Assembly (NCBI RefSeq): GCF_900105715.1
Contig: NZ_FNRY01000001.1
Span: forward strand, 1,054,001 to 1,118,000
DNA length: 64,000 nucleotides
Direction of reading: 5' to 3'
Origin: Paramicrobacterium humi
Lineage (GTDB): Bacteria; Actinomycetota; Actinomycetes; Actinomycetales; Microbacteriaceae
The position numbers and the translations under genes are program-made. Positions 44,372 through 52,668 of the stretch are shown piece by piece; within the stretch, counting starts at the first letter, position 1; every line of letters begins with the position of its first letter. The notes beneath the pieces were generated by a model. The model was not told where the DNA came from and ran no database searches. It saw nothing but the letters and a program-made list of their open reading frames with translations.

Positions 44372-44738
44372 TCTGCCCGAGCGGGCCTGTCGATTAGAAT
44401 TCGGACCGATGTTCGCTCACCTCGAAGTCGGTGTCGGAGCGGAGCTCGGCACTTCGATGTCGTCGCCCGGAAGCGCCCGGTAGCAACCGGGCGTATGGCG
44501 GCTGCTCGGGGATACTGTCAGCCAGTGAGGGGCCTGTGAGCGTCACGGCGCTTTTTGCCAGGTGACAATTTGACCTCGTCATTGGGCGCGGCTACTCCGA
44601 ACGAGGCAACGAGCGCGAATGGAGTTAGTGGAATCGAGAGTCGAGCGGGCGGTTCAGCCGTTCCAGGGCCCTCATTCGTGCTACTCAGGTGCCCCTTATA
44701 GCCAGCTTCCTAACACCCCCTAGCTTTACCCGCGCCGC
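44372..44738. other. Intergenic region with one hairpin
   Basis: No gene is supported. A perfect 8-bp stem CGCCCGGT (44474-44481) with ACCGGGCG (44486-44493) and loop AGCA lies 100 bases after the aldo/keto reductase. It has no T-run. The rest shows nothing I recognise. Confidence 0.5.
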
Positions 44739-45017
44739 TCAACTGCTGACGCCCACACCCATGCCGTGAGCGTCGCCCCTTGCTGTGTCGCCCAGCGCCT
44801 GCACCGCTTTATCTGTCCATGCGATCGCTTCGGCGTCAGGTCGCACTGTGGCTTCGAAAAAGCGCACCCAGGCGCGCACCGGAATCGGCGCAGACGGGCG
44901 CCGGACCGGGTTGTTCTTGAGGTCAAGCTCTTCGTTGCTCAGGGAAATGGGACGCGTACGCGTGAGGAACGTATCGATGCCGCGGTCCATGCCTCGCTCG
45001 TACCTGCTGAGTCCCAT
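44739..45017 (-). CDS. Small hypothetical protein
   Basis: 92 residues. The core RRPSAPIPVRAWVRFFEATVRPDAEAIAWTDKAVQALGD follows a pattern I have seen in uncharacterised actinobacterial proteins (PVRAWVRF, AWTDKAV). There are no membrane segments. It precedes the SRAP gene on the opposite side of a 30-base gap and is read in the same direction. Confidence 0.55.
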   Translation of the reverse strand: MGLSRYERGMDRGIDTFLTRTRPISLSNEELDLKNNPVRRPSAPIPVRAWVRFFEATVRPDAEAIAWTDKAVQALGDTARGDAHGMGVGVSS

Positions 45018-45047
45018 GAACTCATTAGAACGAACGTTCCCTTGTGG

Positions 45048-45740
45048 TCAAATACGCGCGATCAGCGTCTCGTCTTCTGGATCCGCGGTGCGTACGTTAT
45101 TCAGCTTTCGGTCTACCGGATACGTAGTCATTGTTGAAGCGATCGCAGACGAACTCGCGTCAAGCGTCGCGAGTGCTTCAGCGCTGTCCTTGATCTTCTC
45201 GGGGGCAATCCATTGATCCCACGCGTCCGCGGTCAGGAACACGGGCATCCGGTCGTGGATCTCCCCGGACGCGTCGCGAGCAGCGCGGGTGATGATCGTG
45301 AATGTTATCTTCCAATCGTCGCCTTCGCGCCGTGCGGCATAGAGCCCGGCTGCTGCAAGAAAGTCGTCCCCGGAGTGTATGAAATAGGGCTGCTTGCCAT
45401 CCGGTTGTTGCTCCCATTCGTAGTAGCCGATCATGGGCACCAGGCATCGCTGCCCGGTGAATGCGCTGCGGAACATGCCGTTGCTCGCGACGCCCTCCAG
45501 ACGCGCGTTGATTGGTGAAGGACCGCCCTGCTTGGCCCAGCTGGGCCGGAATCCCCAATTCGCTACATCGAGGTTCCGATGGAGGTCCCCTGCCTCGTCT
45601 CGCCACTCACGGACGATGGGTGCCGGGTCCGTAGGAGCGATACTGTAAGCAGGCCGCCAGTCCCGGAAGTCTCCGCCGGAGGCGACGAACTCGGTGATCA
45701 GTTCGTCCGTCTCTTTGTTCATCGCAAAGCGACCGCACAC
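45048..45740 (-). CDS. SRAP/YedK-family DNA-protein crosslink peptidase-like
   Basis: 230 residues from GTG 45740, so that Cys2 follows the start, as required: VCGRFAMN. Conserved residues are NARLE (about 90), GYYEW with the catalytic Glu, and HDRMPVFL with the catalytic His. SRAP proteins link through Cys2 to abasic sites in single-stranded DNA and protect them. GGAGG lies upstream. The upstream small gene ends 1 base before this start. Confidence 0.93.
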   Translation of the reverse strand: MCGRFAMNKETDELITEFVASGGDFRDWRPAYSIAPTDPAPIVREWRDEAGDLHRNLDVANWGFRPSWAKQGGPSPINARLEGVASNGMFRSAFTGQRCLVPMIGYYEWEQQPDGKQPYFIHSGDDFLAAAGLYAARREGDDWKITFTIITRAARDASGEIHDRMPVFLTADAWDQWIAPEKIKDSAEALATLDASSSAIASTMTTYPVDRKLNNVRTADPEDETLIARI

Positions 45741-45741
45741 G

Positions 45742-46095
45742 CTAGTCTTCCTCCCCTGGTTTTGGGAAGAGGCGGTGTTTGTCGGGATCGAGCGTCGAGA
45801 TCCACTCCTCGTCGAGAACATCGCTCTCGGCTGATGGCGCGTCCGCGTACGGTCCCCGCCAGAGCGGCGACACGTTGTCCGGAAGACCGGTGTGGTCGGG
45901 ATACACGTAACGGCCTCGCACCATGGTGACTCTCGGTTCTTGAGTCCCTTCCGGGTCGAATGTCTGCAGGAGTGAGTGCAGCTCATGCCGCAGTGTGGCG
46001 GCGGTCTCTCGGGCGTCGTCTTCGTCACCGCGCGTCAGCGCGTCGCGCAGAGCTGCAGCCTCGTGCGCAATGTAGTCCGCCTGCGTGATCACCAT
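45742..46095 (-). CDS. Hypothetical protein upstream of SRAP gene
   Basis: 117 residues from ATG 46095: an N-terminal helical part DYIAHEAAALRDALTRGDEDDARETAATLRHELHSLLQT and a Pro/Trp-rich end with SPLWRGPYADAP and EEWISTLDPDKHRLFPKPG. No known family. It is co-directional with, and almost touches, the SRAP gene. Confidence 0.6.
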   Translation of the reverse strand: MVITQADYIAHEAAALRDALTRGDEDDARETAATLRHELHSLLQTFDPEGTQEPRVTMVRGRYVYPDHTGLPDNVSPLWRGPYADAPSAESDVLDEEWISTLDPDKHRLFPKPGEED

Positions 46096-46253
46096 GGGCC
46101 GATTCTCGCCCCTGCAGTTGCCGGTGACAAGGCTCAACTGCTTCTCAGTAGAACGGCCGGGAGGACAGCTGAGGAAGCAAGAACATCGACGATCTTCCGA
46201 AGCAGCTATGCGCTCGACACCGCGAGGTGACCACGCGGCGCCGAGGGACAGAG

Positions 46254-46754
46254 TCAAGTTCCATTCTTGGAAGGTGCCATCGCGGACGCACGAGCATCAC
46301 GCCGGAATCGCTGCCGTCTTTCGGAGAGTGACATAGCAAAGCCGTCGGTACGGCCGTCCAGGTTCAACGCCAACGAGATGCTCGCAAGCAACTCTTTCTC
46401 AATGACCCAAGGCGCGTCATCGATGACCCAACTGATGCGAGCGTGTCCGAGCATCCAACGCGTCAGCTTCTCCTCGCTAGCCGGCCCCCAGTTCAGCCTG
46501 CCACCATACGCGCCGAGGGTGAGTCCGAGCTCGTCCGACAACAGCACCCCGAGGCTCAACCGCAGTGTCGACCTTGAGGCGTCCTTCATCGAATGTGCAG
46601 TGAGCCCGTCCCGGAGACGGCTGTTGCTCTCCGTACCTGCCAAACTCGGCTTCCTGGGAGCAATCCCCACATAGAGAAGCTCAAGACCTCGCGCGGTTGC
46701 GTACTCGCTGTGCGGGACCGGAAGGGCATCAGGCGTGAACCACCAGCCGTACAC
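46254..46754 (-). CDS. GIY-YIG-like nuclease-fold protein, possible in-frame stop upstream
   Basis: 166 residues from a GTG at 46754. GVYGWWF (with the GTG inside) and LELLYVGIAPRK...NSRLRDGLTAHSM...STLRLSLGVLL follow the GIY-YIG pattern (GVY-YVG, then Arg). The frame is open upstream to 46823 (CLVDVRTVPREKG), then has a TGA. Beyond the TGA, in the same frame, lies a 45-residue frame starting at ATG 46958. The conserved block begins before the GTG, so the annotated start is doubtful. An in-frame nonsense mutation or a short gene pair are both possible. Confidence 0.55.
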   Translation of the reverse strand: MYGWWFTPDALPVPHSEYATARGLELLYVGIAPRKPSLAGTESNSRLRDGLTAHSMKDASRSTLRLSLGVLLSDELGLTLGAYGGRLNWGPASEEKLTRWMLGHARISWVIDDAPWVIEKELLASISLALNLDGRTDGFAMSLSERRQRFRRDARASAMAPSKNGT

Positions 46755-46941
46755 GCCTTTCTCGCGAGGAACTGTACGGACATCAACGAGACAGAAGCCG
46801 TGCGGCGGCAGCGGACAGGCTCAACTTCCCGCGATTTCTACTCGCGCGTTGTCGATCTGCTTTTGAAACGAGGGCACCCAACGCGTGAGTGTCGGGAGGT
46901 CGTCCCACCGGATAACCAGCGTAAAGCCCGGTTTCTTCTGT

Positions 46942-47283
46942 TTACCGATGGTTAGCATCATCAATCAGCGCCTGGGCAGCGGCATTGACTTGTTTGAAGC
47001 GGTCTTCGCGTATCGCGGTCACCGGAGCATAGTCGCCGAGCCAAGGATTGCCTCCGGTGAACCAGAGCCGGGCGACCTGCTCACCCTCGACCTCGACCAC
47101 TCGCCGCCACTGCTCATAGGCAAAGGCGAGTTGCTTGGCCTCGGCGGGACCCGGTACGGGCCCATCGTGTTTGGACCACTCCCGGGAAATTCTCGCGTCT
47201 TTAGCGCCGGCCAATCCGGCGACCAGGGTAGGCCCGAGTCCGGCATTCAGACGTCGGGTAATTTCGCGGATCGATAGAGTCAT
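46942..47283 (-). CDS. MbcA/ParS-like antitoxin domain protein
   Basis: 113 residues. TLSIREITRRLNAGLGPTLVAGLAG at the start, an alpha-helical middle, and a C-terminal TGGNPWLGDYAPVTAIREDRFKQVNAAAQALIDD resemble the DUF2384 toxin-binding domain of Xre-MbcA-ParS antitoxins. No RES toxin is adjacent; the gene downstream is the GIY-YIG-like frame. It overlaps the HAD gene by 4 bases. Confidence 0.6.
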   Translation of the reverse strand: MTLSIREITRRLNAGLGPTLVAGLAGAKDARISREWSKHDGPVPGPAEAKQLAFAYEQWRRVVEVEGEQVARLWFTGGNPWLGDYAPVTAIREDRFKQVNAAAQALIDDANHR

Positions 47284-47873
47284 GCCGTACCCCTCCGTGC
47301 TGGCGGGTCGCCGATGGACACCCAGTGCTCAAGTTGGCTCATGTCACCCGGTAGCAGCCCAGAAACCGCATGAGGGCGCAAGAGGAACCGCTCAGGAGTG
47401 ATTCCTAGCCGCCAGGAATCTCCATGGAGATCGCTGCCGAGGTCGTCGTCGAGCCATGCCAATCGCGCGGGCCTCAGACGATCGATAAGGAGTTCCATAG
47501 CGCGGAGCTTCCACCAGTGACGGGTCTCCGGGTAGAACGAGATGTACTCATCGAACACGTCGTTGATGATGGTGTGGCCAGATCGTGTCTGCACAGCTGG
47601 GTGGTCCGCGCGGTGCGGAACCAGCCCCTCCAGCCCGAGGGCTTGCTCAAGCTCATCCAGCAACCATGGCTCCTCAAGCCAGGTGGTCACCCAGGCGCCC
47701 TCGACATTCGGCAGTGCGAGGAGAGCCTTCAGCCGATCGAGGACCGCCTGCTGCCATTGGATATTCCACCGGCCCACTAGCGCCTTCGCGTGGGGTGTCC
47801 TTGGCTTCTTCGTGAATGAGTTGAGCACGCCGTCAACGTCCAAGGCGATCAGCGTCAGATCTGGCTCCGGCAT
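47280..47873 (-). CDS. HAD-like hydrolase
   Basis: 197 residues. Motif I is LIALDVDGVLN (Asp nucleophile D12-V-D14), motif II lies near GAWVTTWL, and the acidic motif IV is ARLAWLDDDLG. A RWNIQWQQAVLDRLKALL helix is at the start. The family removes phosphate from unknown small molecules. It is the first gene of a three-gene run ending in the GIY-YIG-like protein. Confidence 0.8.
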   Translation of the reverse strand: MPEPDLTLIALDVDGVLNSFTKKPRTPHAKALVGRWNIQWQQAVLDRLKALLALPNVEGAWVTTWLEEPWLLDELEQALGLEGLVPHRADHPAVQTRSGHTIINDVFDEYISFYPETRHWWKLRAMELLIDRLRPARLAWLDDDLGSDLHGDSWRLGITPERFLLRPHAVSGLLPGDMSQLEHWVSIGDPPARRGTA

Positions 47874-48287
47874 AAAGCTCCTCTCGGTCCGTAAGTCCCC
47901 CGCGGCTCCTTAAGGCCGTAAATTGCTCGTAAACCAGCAAATCCGTTTTGCTGCCTGAACTGGCGTTTCTATAGGGACGATTCTAGTTTAGAGTGTCCGC
48001 ATGTGCTCAGACCGACCGGTGTCGGCTGAAACCTTGTCACGCCTCGGACATGCGATATGCCGGCTATCTGTCGACTCGGAATTCATCACTGGCTCCTGGG
48101 CAAACTATTCGTTCGTTAGCGAGGGAAAATGCACGACACGCCGTGCATTCGAGGCAAGTCGCACGTTGAACTCGTCTTCCAGTGTCGCTTCGGCAGCTGG
48201 ACTTTCAGATCCCTGATACCGCACAGCGATCGTCATATTCTGCCTCTGCGCTCAGCTTCACCCGTGCTTTGAGGAGGATGACTAACC
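47874..48287. other. Intergenic region
   Basis: I see no gene, tRNA or strong repeat here. It separates divergent genes (HAD and the NucS-like gene) and is more AT-rich than its neighbours around 47920-48000, where promoters are expected. Confidence 0.4.
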
Positions 48288-49232
48288 GTGACCTACCGTG
48301 ACTCGTCCGACGAGTTCGACTGCGAGGCCGACCTCGAGAGCTTCCTGGAAGTTGTGCTCCCCCAGCTCCTCGCATCCCTCGACATGAATGTGATGATCAT
48401 CGGGAGACAAGTCTCCGCAGGGCCGCGCTGCCGAATCGATCTGCTGGCAATCGACTGGGACGGAACCGTCTACGTCATCGAGCTGAAGCTCGGGGCAGCA
48501 TTGCCAGAGACGACCGCTCAGGTGCTCGATTATCTGAACGCCATCGAGAACAGAAGTCCGGAGGAGTTCATCCGGCTTGCGCGTGACGAGCACGGCATCG
48601 ATTTGCTAAATGCCTTCCAGCAAGAGTTCGGGCTTCCACTTCCAGAAGCGATCAATGAAACACAGCACGCCATTGTGATCGCCCAGTCCTTCCACTCGCG
48701 AACGGAAAACAATCTCCTGTATCTCCGGAACAGGGGCCACCAAATCACGGCATTTACATATGGCATGAACGTCGATGGCGTGGCGCTCAGTCCCGCTTGC
48801 ATCGAAGACGGCGAGAGCGAAGCGTCGAGTGCTCGCTGGCCTTTGCAGGAACGACGAAGGCGTCCACGAGTGGCCACGCAAATGGCAGCGCCGGGATATG
48901 CTCCTCGCATTGACCTACAGTGGTTCTGGCACCTCTACGCGCCCAGGTTTGTCGCGGATATCGTGCTCGTGCAGTCAGCACACCGGATATATCAGGCGTG
49001 GATGGCTGCTCAGATGTCCGAAGGTTCTTCCTTAAGCACGCTTTCGGAGGGACAGTTCGCGAGACAGCTACGCAATCTCCTCGAGTCCTCCGGTGAATGG
49101 ATGCGGGTGTATCTGCTGCCCGGGACCAGAATTGATCCCTTCCTGCCCCTGATTGAGCAGCCGTCGACACGGACGTCCCGCACGGACGGGCATCGCATCG
49201 TGGCTTATCAGCGGAAGACTGGCGCAGGATGA
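48288..49232 (+). CDS. NucS/DUF91-like nuclease-domain protein
   Basis: 314 residues from a GTG. The PD-(D/E)XK core reads GRQVSAGPRCRIDLLAIDWDGTVYVIELKLG with the catalytic Asp and E-L-K. It continues EEFIRLARDEHGIDLLNAFQQEFG, as in NucS-like and related DUF91 endonucleases. The C-terminal domain is unknown (WFWHLYAPRFVADIVL, RQLRNLLESSGEWMRVYLLPG). NucS cuts mismatched DNA, but this relative has a different tail and probably a different substrate. It is convergent with the restriction locus. Confidence 0.75.
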   Translation: MTYRDSSDEFDCEADLESFLEVVLPQLLASLDMNVMIIGRQVSAGPRCRIDLLAIDWDGTVYVIELKLGAALPETTAQVLDYLNAIENRSPEEFIRLARDEHGIDLLNAFQQEFGLPLPEAINETQHAIVIAQSFHSRTENNLLYLRNRGHQITAFTYGMNVDGVALSPACIEDGESEASSARWPLQERRRRPRVATQMAAPGYAPRIDLQWFWHLYAPRFVADIVLVQSAHRIYQAWMAAQMSEGSSLSTLSEGQFARQLRNLLESSGEWMRVYLLPGTRIDPFLPLIEQPSTRTSRTDGHRIVAYQRKTGAG

Positions 49233-49463
49233 GACAGACGAAGCGTACCCAGCAATTCATCGAGGCAAGGGTCGCGGGTCACGGCTCCCACCCAAAGAGG
49301 CCAACGGCAATGTTGGCCGCCTGTCACCTGGTAACGCTTAACAATCGAGTCGAGCGCAGAGTGCGACCCGAGCATGTACTCGTGCGTTTCCTCGGAATTC
49401 CGGCCTGCTCCCATTCTGCGGTCCGGGCGGTCCTAAGCTGTGACCACACGCGCTGTGCGTGAG

Positions 49464-50771
49464 TCAGCAGACCCGGTCCAAGAGATTCAGCAGGGCTGTC
49501 CAGCCCTCTTCGTTGCCATCGGGGCGCTCGGGGTCTACTGAGAACGCGAGAATCTGTCCGCCCTCAGCCGTCTCGAACATCTCATATGCAGGAACACGAG
49601 GGCTTTTCGCGTAATACAAGATGACTCCAAAGGTCGGGTCTTGGTGCGCGAAATTGTTGAAATAGCCGAGAAGCTTATAGATCTCCTCAGTTGGACGTCT
49701 GGACCGATCGCGGAGCTTCGCGTCAAGAATGACGTGCTGACCTTCGCTCCCCACCACGAGGTAATCCGGAACACCCCCCAGGCGTGATTTAGCATTCTTG
49801 CGACTCGATTCGACGCTACGCCAACGCGGCTCAATATTGAGTGTCTTGCGAAGACCACTTTGCACGTAAAGTGAGAGTCGCGTCCCGTTCGGAGTGTCAT
49901 CGGAGCCGAACACAGGCTGGGGATCACCATAAATCCACTCGTTGCGTTCGCCACCGTACCTTGCGCTCATCCGCTCGCGTATCTGCTCCAGACACCACAG
50001 CTCAAAGAGCGTCTCATCGAAATCAGATCCGTAGTACGACCAGTCGATTTCACCCCCGACCTCGGTTGGCGCACCCTCAAGGCTCGCAATCAACCAATCA
50101 ACGACTCGCTTATAGGCGGTCGGACTTGTCGTGTGCCCAGCAACAACGCGTCCATTTGCAGCATCAGCCACGCTCTCAATTGATCCCCTCCGGATGGCAT
50201 TCAACGCCTCGTCACGTATCCCGGCGAGCCACGGTTGGCGAAGCATTCGCTGAACTACTTCATTAAGCCGTACCGCAGCCACATACTCCGGACCACCTCT
50301 TCTGGCTTTCGGTATGAACTCTCGAGCGAGATCTAGCTCGCGATGCACAATGAGCAGTGCAGCACACACCGCGATATTCTCGGGGACTGCGTGCTCCCGT
50401 TTTACAACCACTATCGGGTACTCCGGTTCGCCTACCAGACCCACACCACCCGAAACGCGCGTGAGGTCTAGCATCCCACGCACTTCACCTCTAGAAGAAT
50501 GACGACGCCGGCGGTAGTGAAACGTTGGGCGTCGATTGATTTCGTCCGCGGCATCCGTCAGCTTTACCGCGCTCTGAATAGCGACGCGAAGGCGAAGCGC
50601 ACGAACTAGCTGTTCCGAACGGTCTTCGTCACCTCCACCGACGGACAGTCCGTGCAGTGCCGATCGCGCCTGGCCAGATCGCCTAAAGTACGTACTAGCA
50701 AGAAGTGTTGCAGTTTGAAGCGACGCTAGCCGTGCCGATTCAGTCAAATACCCCTTGGCCCCGTTGGACAT
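49464..50771 (-). CDS. McrC-like PD-(D/E)xK nuclease subunit
   Basis: 435 residues. The C-terminal nuclease core has FDETLFELWCLEQI (Glu257-x-Trp, as in McrC/DUF2357), then GGVPDYLVV with Asp336 and HVILDAKLRDR with Asp350 and Lys352, followed by EEIYKLLGYF. The N-terminal 230 residues have HREL and DEALNAIRRG but no nameable fold. As McrC does, it probably cuts DNA when driven by the AAA+ subunit encoded immediately upstream (8-base gap). It is the last gene of a six-gene leftward operon. Confidence 0.8.
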   Translation of the reverse strand: MSNGAKGYLTESARLASLQTATLLASTYFRRSGQARSALHGLSVGGGDEDRSEQLVRALRLRVAIQSAVKLTDAADEINRRPTFHYRRRRHSSRGEVRGMLDLTRVSGGVGLVGEPEYPIVVVKREHAVPENIAVCAALLIVHRELDLAREFIPKARRGGPEYVAAVRLNEVVQRMLRQPWLAGIRDEALNAIRRGSIESVADAANGRVVAGHTTSPTAYKRVVDWLIASLEGAPTEVGGEIDWSYYGSDFDETLFELWCLEQIRERMSARYGGERNEWIYGDPQPVFGSDDTPNGTRLSLYVQSGLRKTLNIEPRWRSVESSRKNAKSRLGGVPDYLVVGSEGQHVILDAKLRDRSRRPTEEIYKLLGYFNNFAHQDPTFGVILYYAKSPRVPAYEMFETAEGGQILAFSVDPERPDGNEEGWTALLNLLDRVC

Positions 50772-50779
50772 CGTCGCGC

Positions 50780-51904
50780 TCAGAATCGTGTGCTGGACGC
50801 ATCCGCAAGATGTCGAACCGCGCGCTCAGATGCACTTAGCTCATAATCACGAAGCACATCCGCCATCTCCTTCAAAGCATTCAAGCTCAGGTTGCTGGCC
50901 TGGTGAGTAACCGTGTCCGCAAAGCAGATATCGAGCGCCTCGAGGTCCACCGCTGAGAGGTCCCCGTCGCTCTGTACAAGCAGGGAGAACCAGACATCGA
51001 CGATCTGCGCGGTGCCCAAGGGCCACTGGACTTTCCCTCCGGGATTACGCACCGCATGAAGAACATTCGCCAAGACCGTTACAATTGCAGGTGTTCCCGG
51101 CACTGCGGATAGCCCCGTCACTTCAGACCACCTCTGTCGAGCCATGCTGAGCGCCGCCTCGCTCTCTGCAATCACCGCCGTTTCGTCAACGGCAACGCCG
51201 ATAGAAACGAACTGAAAACGCCGCGAAAGACCTTGGCTGAGCGAGTTGACGTACGACGCGTCAACATCATTCATCGTTGCGATGATTCTAAAGGCCGTCG
51301 GAACCCACAGCTCCTTTCTGCCTGATCGCTCAAACCAAAGCTCTAGCGGAGTTTCCAACAGATGGGACGGGGCGTTCGAAGAAAGTACCGTGTAAAGCGG
51401 CCCAATGGCCTTATCGATATCCGCCCGGTTAAATTCGTCGATGAGGAGCCATGTCGCCTTCTTCGCACCCGTGTTCACAGATTCTGCGCAGGCAAGTACT
51501 GCCTCGGACACGACTCCAAGCGCTGGGGCGAAGCTCCCATCGTCTACTGGGCGCAACCCGCCAATCACGTCGTAGGTGCTCCAGTCTGCCGTAGATGTCG
51601 TCACCCGAAGATCCGCGGAGTAGACCTCAGCGAGGATCCGTGCCACCGTTGTTTTTCCTGTTCCTGGTGGGCCCTGTAGAACGACGTGTCCGGCTTCAAT
51701 CGCAGTCACAAGTTGTTTGGCCAGCGCGGAACTGTCCGCAAGGAGCAAACCGGCGTCATCCATAGCGGACTCCAACGCATCGACACGCTCTGCAAACGGC
51801 ACGCGGGGGGCTGCAGCTGACACGACATCCCGCGTCCACGCAAACGATTCCGCGCGGCGCTCGAGGGCGCGGAGCGCGGCCTCATCGGCAATCTCAAGCG
51901 ACAT
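50780..51904 (-). CDS. McrB-like AAA+ NTPase
   Basis: 374 residues from ATG 51904, which overlaps the upstream TAA as TAATG and has GAGAGAG upstream. Walker A GPPGTGKTT is at 78-86, Walker B LLIDEFNRAD at 153-162, an N-x-x-D motif (NDVD) at 212-215 like the GTP-specificity motif of McrB, and an arginine-finger pair SRRF near 227-230. McrB-type subunits form hexamers that translocate or strain DNA and activate the McrC nuclease. There is no N-terminal DNA-binding domain on this chain, so recognition may come from the upstream 254-residue protein. Confidence 0.85.
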   Translation of the reverse strand: MSLEIADEAALRALERRAESFAWTRDVVSAAAPRVPFAERVDALESAMDDAGLLLADSSALAKQLVTAIEAGHVVLQGPPGTGKTTVARILAEVYSADLRVTTSTADWSTYDVIGGLRPVDDGSFAPALGVVSEAVLACAESVNTGAKKATWLLIDEFNRADIDKAIGPLYTVLSSNAPSHLLETPLELWFERSGRKELWVPTAFRIIATMNDVDASYVNSLSQGLSRRFQFVSIGVAVDETAVIAESEAALSMARQRWSEVTGLSAVPGTPAIVTVLANVLHAVRNPGGKVQWPLGTAQIVDVWFSLLVQSDGDLSAVDLEALDICFADTVTHQASNLSLNALKEMADVLRDYELSASERAVRHLADASSTRF

Positions 51905-52668
51905 TAGCTCTCTCTCCAACTCATAAGTACCGACTCAAGTTGAGCGCGCGAGCATCCAAGGGCATGCAACCTGTAGATCTCCATCGCACGACAAAAGTTC
52001 CGCCTGCCCGCGAGCCGAGTAGTTGGAACCCGATCAACAAACTTGGTGATGTGGGGAGCCAGCTTCTGGTCCGCGCCCGCCCATGCCAACCAAGCGTCCG
52101 GGGACCACACGTCGCCTTTCCGTAACACGCAGATGACAGAAAACGGATTGAACCCTGCGTCGTCTGTTTGGTTGAGATATGACGGTGCGTACAATCTCCA
52201 GCCGTCCTGCAGCCAATAGTCCGCGGGCTGTAGACTCACCAGCTGGTTCCAGAAATCATAGAAATTCAGATACGTGACATGTTCCGATTCAACACCGATC
52301 CGGACAAGGGCGACAGCCCTGGCGAGCTCATAGAGTTCCGTCGTCTCCGCGATCCCGAGTGATTCCCATTCCTCGAGCAGGCGAGCGCCAAGAGAGCTCA
52401 GATCGGCTTCACCTGCAATTGCGGCGCCCGTGGGTCCGATCTTGCGCTCCACTAGGCCGGCACTCGAGAGATCCGTTACGACCTGGTTCGCATCGCCGCC
52501 TGGCACACCCGTGGCACGAATCTCGCCGAGACGATCGACCATGACACCGGTTCGCCGGAGTGAGGTCGCGAACGGATCAAGCGAAGCGCCTTGACTCACC
52601 CGAGTACGACTAAAGACGGATTCAAACCATCTGCGGTACTGGCTGGCGAACAGCTCCTGTGGGGTCAC
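51904..52668 (-). CDS. Unknown subunit of restriction locus
   Basis: 254 residues, unrecognised. GGDANQVVTDLSSAGLVER could be a winged-helix recognition region, with aromatic segments VTYLNFYDFWNQLV and YWLQDGWRLYAPSYL. The overlap is 47 bases with the methyltransferase upstream and 1 base with the NTPase. Its position between methylases and NTPase makes it a candidate for target recognition or for a third restriction subunit, as in the three-gene restriction set of BsuMI. Confidence 0.6.
   Translation of the reverse strand: MTPQELFASQYRRWFESVFSRTRVSQGASLDPFATSLRRTGVMVDRLGEIRATGVPGGDANQVVTDLSSAGLVERKIGPTGAAIAGEADLSSLGARLLEEWESLGIAETTELYELARAVALVRIGVESEHVTYLNFYDFWNQLVSLQPADYWLQDGWRLYAPSYLNQTDDAGFNPFSVICVLRKGDVWSPDAWLAWAGADQKLAPHITKFVDRVPTTRLAGRRNFCRAMEIYRLHALGCSRAQLESVLMSWRES

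Noticed and set aside
44474-44493. Terminator after the aldo/keto reductase gene
   Set aside because: The hairpin is perfect but lies 100 bases from the stop codon and has no T-run.
48001-48216. 71-residue plus-strand frame upstream of the NucS-like gene
   Set aside because: Serine-rich random-looking composition and no ribosome-binding site; more likely promoter region.
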